This document shows positions 1 to 10,295 of a DNA stretch of 64,000 nucleotides, in pieces (the first letter of the stretch is position 1; each line of letters opens with the position of its first letter). The stretch is from contig NZ_RBIN01000004.1 of NCBI RefSeq assembly GCF_003633775.1, positions 124,001-188,000 of the forward strand, read 5' to 3'. A program made the position numbers and the translations under genes. This stretch comes from Kushneria sinocarnis. GTDB lineage: Bacteria; Pseudomonadota; Gammaproteobacteria; Pseudomonadales; Halomonadaceae. The notes under the pieces are model-generated. The model saw only the letters and a list, made by a program, of their open reading frames with translations, was not told the DNA's origin and searched no databases.

Positions 1-1
1 C

Positions 2-229
2 CGCCAGTGCCGCGAACAGTGGCTGGACGATCATTTCCGCTTTCAGATTCGCACCTTCTGGATCGGCGCGCTCTATACGCTGGCCTCGGTGGTGATCAGT
101 CTGATTCCACCCTTCAACCTGCTCGCCGGACTGGCGCTGTTCCTGTGGTTCGCCGTGCGTGCGATTCGCGGCTGGATCAGCCTGGAGCGTCAGCGCGCTC
201 CCGAAGCCATCGACAGCTGGCTGTGGTAG
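2..229 (+). CDS. Small membrane protein, 5'-truncated by window edge (COG3671-like)
   Basis: The reading frame is open from base 2 to the TAG at 227-229, so only the C-terminal 75 residues are present. The segment FRFQIRTFWIG, followed by a hydrophobic stretch, then an AIRGW motif, is the same pattern as in the next gene, so the two are tandem paralogs. It resembles the predicted-membrane-protein family I know as COG3671 (DUF4870-like), of unknown function. At least one membrane segment is visible around residues 24-49 of the fragment. Confidence 0.75.
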   Translation, partial: RQCREQWLDDHFRFQIRTFWIGALYTLASVVISLIPPFNLLAGLALFLWFAVRAIRGWISLERQRAPEAIDSWLW

Positions 230-314
230 CCACCCGGTATCGCCCGGCCCGCTTCAGGCACGCCCGGCCCGGTCACGGCTATAGTGTCGGGGCATGTCCC
301 GACAGGAGCCCGCC

Positions 315-677
315 ATGACCTCCGACATGACCACCGGCTACAGCCGCGATGATGCCGACCCCACCCTGGCACGGGTGGTCTACATTCTGTATCTCGTCAG
401 CCTGGCGGTCGGCATCACGGCCTTGGCCGGGCTGATCATTGCCTGGTTCTACCGTCGTGACGCCCCGCCCTGGCTTTACGCGCACTACCGTTTCCAGATC
501 CGCACCTTCTGGATCGGCCTGTTGTGGTTCACGCTGGCCACGCTGCTGCTGGTGGTCGGTGTCGGCTTTCTGCTCTACGGGCTGGTCTATGCCTGGATCA
601 TCGTGCGCTGCATCCGCGGCTGGCGCGAACTGGAGCGCCGCCGGGCACCGGAACCGCTGCTCAACTGGTGGTGGTAG
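315..677 (+). CDS. Small membrane protein, COG3671/DUF4870-like
   Basis: A 120-residue protein. The ATG at 315 is preceded by an ACAGGAG Shine-Dalgarno at 302-308; an in-frame ATG at 294 lacks one. Hydrophobic segments lie at about residues 20-43 and 66-95, with the conserved HYRFQIRTFWIG motif between them and an arginine-rich tail. It is a paralog of the truncated gene immediately upstream. The stop is three bases before the likely TTG start of the ABC ATPase gene, so it may be cotranscribed with the transporter. Function is unknown for the family. Confidence 0.82.
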   Translation: MTSDMTTGYSRDDADPTLARVVYILYLVSLAVGITALAGLIIAWFYRRDAPPWLYAHYRFQIRTFWIGLLWFTLATLLLVVGVGFLLYGLVYAWIIVRCIRGWRELERRRAPEPLLNWWW

Positions 678-679
678 CC

Positions 680-1375
680 TTGCCTGACACCGACACTCCG
701 CTGCTCGAATGCCGCGGCCTCACCAAGTCCTTTGCCACCCCCCAGGGGGCGCTGACCGTGCTCGACGGCATCGATCTGGTACTCGAGCGCGGCGAAAGCC
801 TGGCGCTGATGGGCGAATCCGGCAGTGGCAAGTCCACCCTGATGCATCTGGTGGCCGGGCTGGACAGCTTCGACCGCGGCAGCCTGCGCCTGGGCGGCGA
901 GGAGCTGGGCGAGCTGTCGGACCGCCCCCTGGCCCGCCTGCGGCGTGAGCGGATCGGCCTGATCTTTCAGCAGTTCCATCTGGTCCCCAGTCTCGACGTG
1001 CGCGCCAATCTCACCCTGCAGGCGCGCCTGGCCGGGCGCTTCGACCCCGACTGGTGCGCTCACCTGCTCGACCGGCTGGAACTGGCCGGCCTCGAGCGGC
1101 GCTACCCCGAGCAGCTCTCCGGCGGCCAGCAGCAGCGGCTGGCAATCGGCCGCGCGCTGGCGGTACGTCCCGAGCTGGTACTGGCCGACGAGCCCACCGG
1201 CAATCTCGACGAGCGCGCCGCCGGGGCGGTGCTCGAGCTGCTGCTGAACCTGATCGACGAACACGGCTGCGCGCTGATGATGATTACCCACAGTCCGGCC
1301 GTGGCCGCCCCGCTGAAGCGCCGCTATCGGCTGACCCACGGCCGGCTGGTGGATACCACCACGGACGGGGCATGA
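680..1375 (+). CDS. ABC transporter ATP-binding protein, LolD/YbbA type
   Basis: Hydrolyses ATP to drive the adjacent FtsX-type permease at the inner membrane; the substrate is not known. About 231 residues. Walker A GESGSGKST is at about 45-53, the Q-loop is FQQF near 97-100, the signature LSGGQ is at 146-150, Walker B LVLADE is at 166-171, and the H-loop THS is near 203-205. The frame has no ATG near its beginning; I chose the TTG at 680, just after the stop of the preceding gene, because it gives a YbbA-length N-terminus. In-frame GTG codons at 668 and 671 are alternatives. The stop overlaps the permease start (ATGA, 1372-1375). YbbA-type ATPases usually work with an 800-residue FtsX permease, as here. 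Confidence 0.9.
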   Translation: MPDTDTPLLECRGLTKSFATPQGALTVLDGIDLVLERGESLALMGESGSGKSTLMHLVAGLDSFDRGSLRLGGEELGELSDRPLARLRRERIGLIFQQFHLVPSLDVRANLTLQARLAGRFDPDWCAHLLDRLELAGLERRYPEQLSGGQQQRLAIGRALAVRPELVLADEPTGNLDERAAGAVLELLLNLIDEHGCALMMITHSPAVAAPLKRRYRLTHGRLVDTTTDGA

Positions 1376-3858
1376 CGGGACAGCTCACCCTCTGGCGCAC
1401 CCTGTTCAGCCACTACCGGCGCCATCCTGGCCAGCTCGCCATGGCGCTGCTGGGGATCGTGCTTGCCGGCGCCCTCTACAGCGGTGTCCAGACCATCAAC
1501 GATCAGGCCCGTGACAGCTTTGCCCGGGCCGAGGCGATGCTGGGCGGTGAACGGGTCGACCGGCTGCAGGCACCCGCCGGCGATCAGCTGCAGCAGGCGG
1601 ATTTCGTGCAGCTGCGCCGCGCCGGCGTGCCCGTCTCACCGCTGGTGCGGGGGCAGGTCACGCTGGAGAACGGGCAGCAGCTGACCCTGCTGGGGCTGGA
1701 TCTGCCCACCCTGCCGCCGGCCATGCAGCCCGATGCCGGCGCCGCCGGCGGCTCCGGCACCCTGGGCGGCAGCTTCATGCAGCCGCCCTGGCAGCTGCGG
1801 CTGGCGCCGGACAGCGCCCGCGCCCTCGGCCTGCAGAGCGGCGATCGCCCTCGGCTTGGCGATGGTCGCCGCCTGCCGCCGATTACCCTCCAGCCCCGGC
1901 TGGCGCCCGACAGCGGCATCACCGACATCGCCGCAGCAGCGGCCCTGCTCGAGCGGGGCCGGCACATCGACGCCCTGCTGCTGCCGCACTCGGCCACCCT
2001 GCCGCCCTCGCTCGCCGACCGGTATCGCCGCGTCAGCGCCGACCAGGCTCTCGCCCCGGGCGAGCTCTCGGCCAGCTTCCGTCTCAATCTCACCGCCATG
2101 GGCCTGCTCGCGCTGGTGGTCGGGCTGTTCATCGTGCACAGCGCCATGGGGCTGGCGCTCAGCCAGCGGCTGGATAGCCTGGCCGTGCTGCGAGCGCTGG
2201 GCGTGTCGCGCCGGGCGCTGGTAACGGGCGTGCTGATCGAGCTGCTGGTGCTGGGCGTGGCGGGGGCGATACTCGGTCTCATCGCCGGGGTCGGGCTGGC
2301 CGGCCTGCTGATGCCGGGAGTTTCGCAGACCCTCGCTTCGCTCTACGACGAGCGCGTGGCCGGCGCCGTGATGCTGACGCCCCGCGCCATCGCCAGCGGT
2401 CTCGGCATGACCCTGCTGGGCACCCTGACCGCCGGGCTGACCACGCTGCGCCATGCCGCCGGCATCAACGTGCTGGCATCCGCTCACGCGGCCTTTGAAG
2501 CGCGCGGCGGCATGCGCCGCCGACTGCGGCTCGCGGCACTCGGCGCCATCGTGCTGCTCGGGGCGGCGCTGCTCTGGTGGCGCCTGGCTTCGGCCAGCGG
2601 TGGACTGCTCGAAGGGCACCGGCTGGCCGCCAGCTTCGTGGTGGTGGCCGGGCTGCTGATCGGCAGTGCCCTGGGGCTGCCCGCCCTGCTGGATGGCGCG
2701 ATCACGCTTTTCACCCGCGCGGGCCGCCGCGCCACCCTGCACTGGCTGCTGGCGGATACCCGTGCCCAGCTGCCGCGCCTGTCGCTGGCGCTGGCCGCCC
2801 TGCTGCTGGCGCTATCAGCCAATCTCGGGGTTTCCGGCATGGTGGGCGGCTTCCGGCTGACGTTTCTCGACTGGCTCGATCAGCGCCTCTCCGCGGAGCT
2901 CTTTGTCCACGCCCCCGCCGACCGGGTCGAGGCCATGCAGCAGTGGCTTGCAGGGCAGCCGGGGGTCGGCACCGTGCAGCGCCTGCGTCAGCTCGAGGGC
3001 CGGGTGGCCGGGCGGCCGGTCGATGTTCGCGCCCTGCCCATCGACTCGCACACCCGCGCCCGCTGGCCGCTGCTGAACGCCACGGCCGACCCCTGGCAGC
3101 GTGTTGCCAGGCAGGACAGTGTGCTGATCAACGAGCAGCTGGCGCGCCAGCTGCAGCGCCAGCCCGGTGATTCGCTCGATTTCACCACGCCCGAGGGGCG
3201 CTTTAATGCCACCATTGCCGGAATCTATGCCGACTACGGCAACCCGCGGGGCGAACTGACGCTGGCGCGGGCTGCCGCCGAGGGCCGCTGGCCGACATCT
3301 GCCGACCGGACATCGCTGCTGCTCTATGACCTGCACGGGGATCGCCAGGCACTGGCCGGGCAGCTGCAACGGCACTTTGCGCTGACCGGGGAGGACATGA
3401 TCGACCAGCCCGCCCTCAAGCAGCGGGCCCGCCAGGTGTTCGAGCGCACCTTTGCCATCACCCGGGCGCTCAACGCCCTTACCCTGGGCGTGGCGGCCCT
3501 CGCCCTGCTGTCGGCTCTGCTGGCACTGGGGCGCTGGCGGCGCGCCCGGCTGGCGCCACTCTGGGCGATGGGGCTGACCCGGCGCTGGCTGGCGCTGGCG
3601 AGTGCCGGGCAGATCCTGCTGCTGGTGCTGCTGACCGCACTGCTGGCCCTGCCGCTGGGTGTGCTGCTGAACCAGGCGCTGGTGGCCCTGATCAATGTCG
3701 AGGCCTTCGGCTGGCGGCTGCCGCTGCATGTCTTCCCGCTGCAGCTGCTGCAAAGCGTGCTGGTCGCCGGAGTGGTGGCACTGCTGGGCGGTGCCATCAC
3801 TGCCCTTCAGCTGTGGCGGACTCCGCCACGCCGACTGCTGGAAGAGTTCCGCTCATGA
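1372..3858 (+). CDS. ABC transporter permease, FtsX/MacB-type, 828 aa
   Basis: Large inner-membrane permease with the YbbP/LolE-like plan: an N-terminal membrane helix at about residues 23-45, a long periplasmic region, a central cluster of hydrophobic helices, a second periplasmic region, and a C-terminal FtsX helix cluster (roughly the last 150 residues, rich in LLALLL stretches). The start overlaps the ATPase stop and its own stop overlaps the start of the lipoprotein gene, so the three are translationally coupled. Members of this class usually move lipids or lipoproteins or do mechanical work rather than import solutes. The partnership with an AttH-type lipoprotein suggests a job at the outer envelope, but that is inference. 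Confidence 0.88.
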   Translation: MTGQLTLWRTLFSHYRRHPGQLAMALLGIVLAGALYSGVQTINDQARDSFARAEAMLGGERVDRLQAPAGDQLQQADFVQLRRAGVPVSPLVRGQVTLENGQQLTLLGLDLPTLPPAMQPDAGAAGGSGTLGGSFMQPPWQLRLAPDSARALGLQSGDRPRLGDGRRLPPITLQPRLAPDSGITDIAAAAALLERGRHIDALLLPHSATLPPSLADRYRRVSADQALAPGELSASFRLNLTAMGLLALVVGLFIVHSAMGLALSQRLDSLAVLRALGVSRRALVTGVLIELLVLGVAGAILGLIAGVGLAGLLMPGVSQTLASLYDERVAGAVMLTPRAIASGLGMTLLGTLTAGLTTLRHAAGINVLASAHAAFEARGGMRRRLRLAALGAIVLLGAALLWWRLASASGGLLEGHRLAASFVVVAGLLIGSALGLPALLDGAITLFTRAGRRATLHWLLADTRAQLPRLSLALAALLLALSANLGVSGMVGGFRLTFLDWLDQRLSAELFVHAPADRVEAMQQWLAGQPGVGTVQRLRQLEGRVAGRPVDVRALPIDSHTRARWPLLNATADPWQRVARQDSVLINEQLARQLQRQPGDSLDFTTPEGRFNATIAGIYADYGNPRGELTLARAAAEGRWPTSADRTSLLLYDLHGDRQALAGQLQRHFALTGEDMIDQPALKQRARQVFERTFAITRALNALTLGVAALALLSALLALGRWRRARLAPLWAMGLTRRWLALASAGQILLLVLLTALLALPLGVLLNQALVALINVEAFGWRLPLHVFPLQLLQSVLVAGVVALLGGAITALQLWRTPPRRLLEEFRS

Positions 3859-4976
3859 CGTTCGACCACGCCCGCGCCCGCCGGCTGCTGCCCCTGCTGC
3901 TCTGCCTGCTGCTGGGCGCCTGTAATGGCGGCCGCGAAGAGCACGAGCAGACCGGGCAGGGCTTTGCCGATCTCGGCAGCGCCGCCTCGGGCTACCGGCA
4001 CGCCAGGCCGGGGCAGACGCTGAGCTTTCCCCGTGATCACGGCCCGCATCCCGGCTATCGCATCGAGTGGTGGTATCTCACCGCCAACCTGCATGACAGC
4101 GACGGCCATACCTATGGAGTGCAGTGGACGCTGTTCCGACAGGCGCTGGCACCACCCGGCGAGCATCCGCCAGCCTCCGCTACCGGCGCCTGGCAGAGCG
4201 ACCAGATGTGGATGGCCAATGCCGCCATCTCCTCGCCCGAGGGGCATTTTGCACTGGAACGCTTCGCCCGCGGCGGCACCGGCCAGGCCGGTGTCACCGC
4301 GCAGCCCTTCAGCGCCTGGCTGGACGACTGGCAGCTGAGTGCGACCGGCGAAAACCTTACCCCCATGCAGGTCGAGGCCGGTGGCACGACAAGCTCGGGT
4401 CGGACACTGGGCTACCGGCTGCAGCTCGAGGCCAGCGGTCCGCTGGTGCTGCAGGGGGATCAGGGGTTCAGTCGCAAATCACCCGACGGCCAGGGCTCGT
4501 ACTACTACAGCCAGCCGTTTCTCGAGGCCGAAGGGCAGCTGCGCCTCGATGGCAAGCGGGTGGCAGTCGAGGGCCGCGCCTGGCTCGACCGCGAGTGGAG
4601 CAGCCAACTGCTGGGGGGCGATCAGCGCGGCTGGGACTGGTTCTCGCTGCATCTGGACGATGGCAGCCGTCTGATGGCGTTCCGGCTGCGCGGTGCGCGA
4701 CACTTCATCTCCGGCAGCTGGATTGCCCCCGACGGCACGGTCACCCCGCTCGGTGGTGACCGATTGTCGCTTGAGCCGCTCGCCACCAGCCGTGTGGCGG
4801 ATCGCGAGCTGCCGCTGAAGTGGCGTATCACCCTGCCCGGGCGATCACTCGAGCTGACCGTCGAGGCCGAGTATGCCGATCAGTGGATGGACACCGCCTT
4901 CCCGTACTGGGAAGGTGCGGTCAAGGTCAGCGGTGACCGTGCCGGTGAGGGCTATCTCGAGATGACCGGCTACTGA
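3855..4976 (+). CDS. AttH/lipocalin-like lipoprotein (carotenoid 1,2-hydratase family)
   Basis: A 373-residue protein with a lipoprotein signal peptide: basic start, hydrophobic stretch, and lipobox LLGAC with the lipidated Cys at residue 23. The mature part carries the hallmark IEWWYLTANL motif and later YYYSQP and WLDREWSSQ motifs of the AttH / CrtC-like family, a double-lipocalin fold. The ATG at 3855 overlaps the permease stop (ATGA); an upstream ATG in the same frame would remove the clean signal peptide. CrtC acts on carotenoids, but the many lipoprotein members found beside LolD/FtsX ABC genes have no proven reaction. A hydrophobic-ligand-binding role for this transporter is the likeliest guess. 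Confidence 0.88.
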   Translation: MTFDHARARRLLPLLLCLLLGACNGGREEHEQTGQGFADLGSAASGYRHARPGQTLSFPRDHGPHPGYRIEWWYLTANLHDSDGHTYGVQWTLFRQALAPPGEHPPASATGAWQSDQMWMANAAISSPEGHFALERFARGGTGQAGVTAQPFSAWLDDWQLSATGENLTPMQVEAGGTTSSGRTLGYRLQLEASGPLVLQGDQGFSRKSPDGQGSYYYSQPFLEAEGQLRLDGKRVAVEGRAWLDREWSSQLLGGDQRGWDWFSLHLDDGSRLMAFRLRGARHFISGSWIAPDGTVTPLGGDRLSLEPLATSRVADRELPLKWRITLPGRSLELTVEAEYADQWMDTAFPYWEGAVKVSGDRAGEGYLEMTGY

Positions 4977-5015
4977 GCGGGCCTCCCTGCGACAGCGCAG
5001 CAAGGGCGGCCGGGC

Positions 5016-5885
5016 TCAGATATCCAGCCCGCCAAACCGGCCGGCCCGGTAGTCCCGGATCGCCTGCTCGATCTCCTCGTGACTGTTCATCACGAAGGGC
5101 CCCTGGGCGACCACCGGCTCATTCAGGGCAGGCGCATGACCGAACAGCAGCCGGGCATCACGCTCGGCCTCGATCAGCACTTCATCGCCATCGTTCTCAA
5201 GCTCGATCAGCTGATGCGGCGCGACGGCAGTACCGCCGACACTCGGCTCGCCGTCGATCACGTAGAGGAAGACGGTACGCTCGCGCGATACCGGCAGCGA
5301 GATGCGGGCACCGGCCTTCAGTTCGAGGGTCGACATGAAAACATCGGTCAAAGAGCGGATTGGGCCGATCTCACCGGCCAGAAAGCCGGCCACCAGCGCC
5401 AGCCGGGCACGTCCGTCATCCAGTTCCACCAGCGGAATCTCGTCATGCTGCAGCCCGGTATAGTCGGGCTCGACCATCTTCAGCCGTGCCGGCAGATTGA
5501 TCCACAGCTGCAGGATTTCCAGCGCCCCGCCCGCGCGCCGGAAGGACTCCGGCGACACCTCGGCGTGTACCAGGCCGCTGCCGGCCGTCATCCACTGCAC
5601 GCCACCGGCCTCGATCACGCTCTGGTGATCGTCACTGTCGGCATGTAACAGCTCGCCCGCCAGGATGAAGGTCACCGTCTCGAAACCACGGTGGGGGTGC
5701 GGGCCGAATGGCAGGCCATCGTTGTCCGGCGGATAGCTCTGCGGACCGTGATGGTTGAGCAGCAGAAAGGGATCGAGCTGATCGAGCGTCGCCCCCGGCA
5801 GCGGCCGCCGGGTCACGAGATCACCGATATCGTCCCGCGCCGCGGCGTGCTGATACCGGACGCTGCGATGAGCAGACTGGGTCAT
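5016..5885 (-). CDS. Pirin family protein
   Basis: A bicupin protein of about 289 residues. The N-terminal cupin has the pirin signature GPHPHRGFETVTF and, further on, SGLVHAEVSP, which together supply the His, His, His and Glu metal ligands of the family. The C-terminal pirin domain follows. Bacterial pirins are cytosolic, and several act as quercetinases or as regulators of central metabolism; no specific role can be assigned here. A second ATG three codons upstream (5894) is possible. I prefer 5885 because a weak GGATGG lies before it. The gene converges on the AttH operon. Confidence 0.88.
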   Translation of the reverse strand: MTQSAHRSVRYQHAAARDDIGDLVTRRPLPGATLDQLDPFLLLNHHGPQSYPPDNDGLPFGPHPHRGFETVTFILAGELLHADSDDHQSVIEAGGVQWMTAGSGLVHAEVSPESFRRAGGALEILQLWINLPARLKMVEPDYTGLQHDEIPLVELDDGRARLALVAGFLAGEIGPIRSLTDVFMSTLELKAGARISLPVSRERTVFLYVIDGEPSVGGTAVAPHQLIELENDGDEVLIEAERDARLLFGHAPALNEPVVAQGPFVMNSHEEIEQAIRDYRAGRFGGLDI

Positions 5886-6100
5886 GAGGGCCATCCGTGA
5901 CGTGACAAGGGATACCAGCCTGGCACGCGCACCAGCACCTGCAACTCTTCGGCAGGACCGTCAGGCGCGTCAGGCGCGAGCTCGCCGCGCACGCCTTCAC
6001 GGCTTCCGCCCGTGCCAGTCACGCCATGTACGCAGCCTCTTGACCCGTGGCCGTGCGGCTTCCGACACTGCCGCTCTCTCCTCGCTTTTGGAGCATCATC

Positions 6101-6784
6101 ATGAGTACCGCGTCAGCCGCCACCGGCTTCAGCTTCGATCATCTCAGACAGCGCCATGCCGGACTCTGGCAGGCCTACATCGAGCACGAATTCGTGTGCC
6201 GTCTGGGCAAGGCCTCGCTGCCCGAGGCGAGCTTCCGGCACTACCTGCAGCAGGACTACCGCTTTCTGATCCACTTCGCCCGCGCCTGGGGGCTGGCCGT
6301 CTACAAGAGTCCGGATCTGTTCGAGCTGCGCCGCGCCTTCGATGCCCTCAAGGCGATCGTCGATACCGAGCTGGAGCTGCATGTCGGCTTCTGCCGGCAG
6401 TGGGGCATCAGCGAGCAGGCGCTGGCCGAACTCGAGGAGGCCCGTGAAACGCTGGCCTATACCCGTTTCGTGCTCGACTGCGGCCATCGCGGCGATCTGC
6501 TCGATCTGCACGTGGCACTGGCGCCCTGCCTGATCGGTTACGGCGAGATTGCCAACCGGCTGCTCGCCCGATCCACTACGGTGCTCGAGGGCAACCCCTA
6601 CCGGGAGTGGATCGAGATGTATGCCGGCGAGGATTTCCAAAGTGCCATGCACGATGAGCTGGCCTGGCTCGACCGGGCGCTGGCCGGGGTCTCGCGGGAG
6701 CGCTTCGAACAGCTCGCCGCCCTCTTCCGCGATGCCACCCGGCTGGAGATCGACTTCTGGCAGATGGGGCTGAATGCGGCCTGA
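6101..6784 (+). CDS. tenA: TenA family aminopyrimidine-metabolising protein
   Basis: TenA enzymes hydrolyse aminopyrimidine breakdown products of thiamin to HMP, allowing salvage. The protein has 227 residues, the usual length, and is all-helical in the family. The nucleophile Cys sits in APCLIGYGEI at about residue 143, and the C-terminal part carries a conserved Glu-containing helix. The ATG at 6101 has GGAG at 6090-6093; the longer frame from 6047 would add an uncharged tail lacking family similarity. It lies 1.5 kb upstream of thiC on the same strand. No TPP riboswitch is visible ahead of tenA itself. Confidence 0.9.
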   Translation: MSTASAATGFSFDHLRQRHAGLWQAYIEHEFVCRLGKASLPEASFRHYLQQDYRFLIHFARAWGLAVYKSPDLFELRRAFDALKAIVDTELELHVGFCRQWGISEQALAELEEARETLAYTRFVLDCGHRGDLLDLHVALAPCLIGYGEIANRLLARSTTVLEGNPYREWIEMYAGEDFQSAMHDELAWLDRALAGVSRERFEQLAALFRDATRLEIDFWQMGLNAA

Positions 6785-6877
6785 GCGCGGAGCATGAACG
6801 CGCCTGCCGGGCAGCTTTCGGCAGTGGTCCCGTGGTATTGATGAGCACTCCGGTTCATTTGCAAGGGAGGATGGCGA

Positions 6878-7954
6878 ATGCTCGATATCGGTCTGGGTAT
6901 CGTGGCAGCAGCGCTGGTGCTCGTCACCCTGGTGCCGTTCGTGCCGCTGCGCTACTGGTGGGTACGCGGCTTCGACTTCCCCCGGCTGCAGCTTGCCTCG
7001 CTGGCGCTGCTCGCGGGGCTCACCCAGTGGCTGCTGGGCAGCGCCGAGTGGCGCTGGTGGAGCATCGCCGCCTGTGTGGCGGTCGCTGCGGTACAGTTCA
7101 TGTACATCCTGCCCTGGACCCCGCTGGCAGCGACACCGGTCAAACAGGCGCCCGATGACCACCGTGGCCATCGCATCACGCTGCTGATTGCCAATGTGCT
7201 GACCCCCAATCGCAACGCCGAGGGTCTGCTGCGCCAGATTCACGCCCATCAACCCGACGTGATACTGACGCTGGAATCCGATGAGTGGTGGGGCGAGCAG
7301 CTCAACCGTTCGCTGGAAGACAAGTGGCGCTACTGCGTTCGGGTGCCGCTGGACAATCTCTACGGCATGCATCTGTTCTCGACCCTGCCGCTTGAAGAGG
7401 TCGAGGTGAAATGGCTAATCCAGCACGATGTCCCCTCGATCCACGGCTGGCTGCGGCTGCCCGATAACAGTCGCATTCGGCTGCATGCCATGCACCCCCG
7501 GCCACCGGCGCCCGGTGAAAGCGAGGAGTCGCTGTGGCGCGATGCCGAGCTGCTGCTGGTCGGCCAGGAGATCCGCGACAGCCATGAGCCCACGCTGCTG
7601 GCCGGCGATCTCAACGATGTGGCCTGGTCGCGAACCACCCGGCTGTTCTGCCATGTCAGCGGCATGCTCGACCCGCGCCGCGGGCGCGGCATGTTCAGTA
7701 CCTTCCATGCCGGCTACCCGATCATCCGCTGGCCGCTGGATCACATCTTCATCAGCAGCCATTTCACCCTGAATCGGATACAGCGACTCGAGGCCTTCGG
7801 CTCCGATCACTTTCCGATTCTTGCCTCCTTCACCCACAGCCCGGCACATGCCGCCGAGAACGATGAGCCACAGGCCAGCGCCGATGAGCGCCGCGAAGCC
7901 GAAGCGACCGTCGAGGAAGGCCGTCAGCGCGGCGATGGCGAGGCGCACGGCTAG
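6878..7954 (+). CDS. Endonuclease/exonuclease/phosphatase family membrane protein
   Basis: A 358-residue protein with three N-terminal hydrophobic segments (about 5-25, 37-54 and 61-80) followed by an EEP catalytic domain. Visible active-site motifs are LIANVL near 103-108, the metal-binding Glu in TLESD at 131-135, GDLND at 243-247, LDHIF at 287-291 and SDHFP at 309-313. A strong AAGGGAGG Shine-Dalgarno precedes the ATG. The last 35 residues are charged and low-complexity. Family members cleave phosphodiesters or phosphomonoesters in DNA, lipid or other substrates; the substrate cannot be read from sequence. Confidence 0.88.
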   Translation: MLDIGLGIVAAALVLVTLVPFVPLRYWWVRGFDFPRLQLASLALLAGLTQWLLGSAEWRWWSIAACVAVAAVQFMYILPWTPLAATPVKQAPDDHRGHRITLLIANVLTPNRNAEGLLRQIHAHQPDVILTLESDEWWGEQLNRSLEDKWRYCVRVPLDNLYGMHLFSTLPLEEVEVKWLIQHDVPSIHGWLRLPDNSRIRLHAMHPRPPAPGESEESLWRDAELLLVGQEIRDSHEPTLLAGDLNDVAWSRTTRLFCHVSGMLDPRRGRGMFSTFHAGYPIIRWPLDHIFISSHFTLNRIQRLEAFGSDHFPILASFTHSPAHAAENDEPQASADERREAEATVEEGRQRGDGEAHG

Positions 7955-8044
7955 CCCTGCAGCGCCGCCGTGACCACCGCCGCCGGCTTGACCCTGCGCT
8001 GCCGGCGTCTGCAGACTGCCTGTGCGGCAATGGCAATCGCCGCA

Positions 8045-10175
<2,131 letters not shown>

Positions 10176-10202
10176 CTCTCCCCTGCCGCTTCGACCAATG
10201 TC

Positions 10203-10230
10203 GGGGGCGCCATTCGGTCATGGCACCCCC
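10203..10230 (+). terminator. Probable hairpin terminator of thiC
   Basis: GGGGGCGCCA and TGGCACCCCC form a 10-base stem with one mismatch and an 8-base loop, 27 bases after the thiC stop. There is no T-run, so termination by this element alone is uncertain. Confidence 0.45.
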
Positions 10231-10295
10231 GGCTGCAGGTGTCTTCGGTACAATGCGTTCCCCTTGAATCCCCGCCTTCTTCAACCGGAGTCTGC

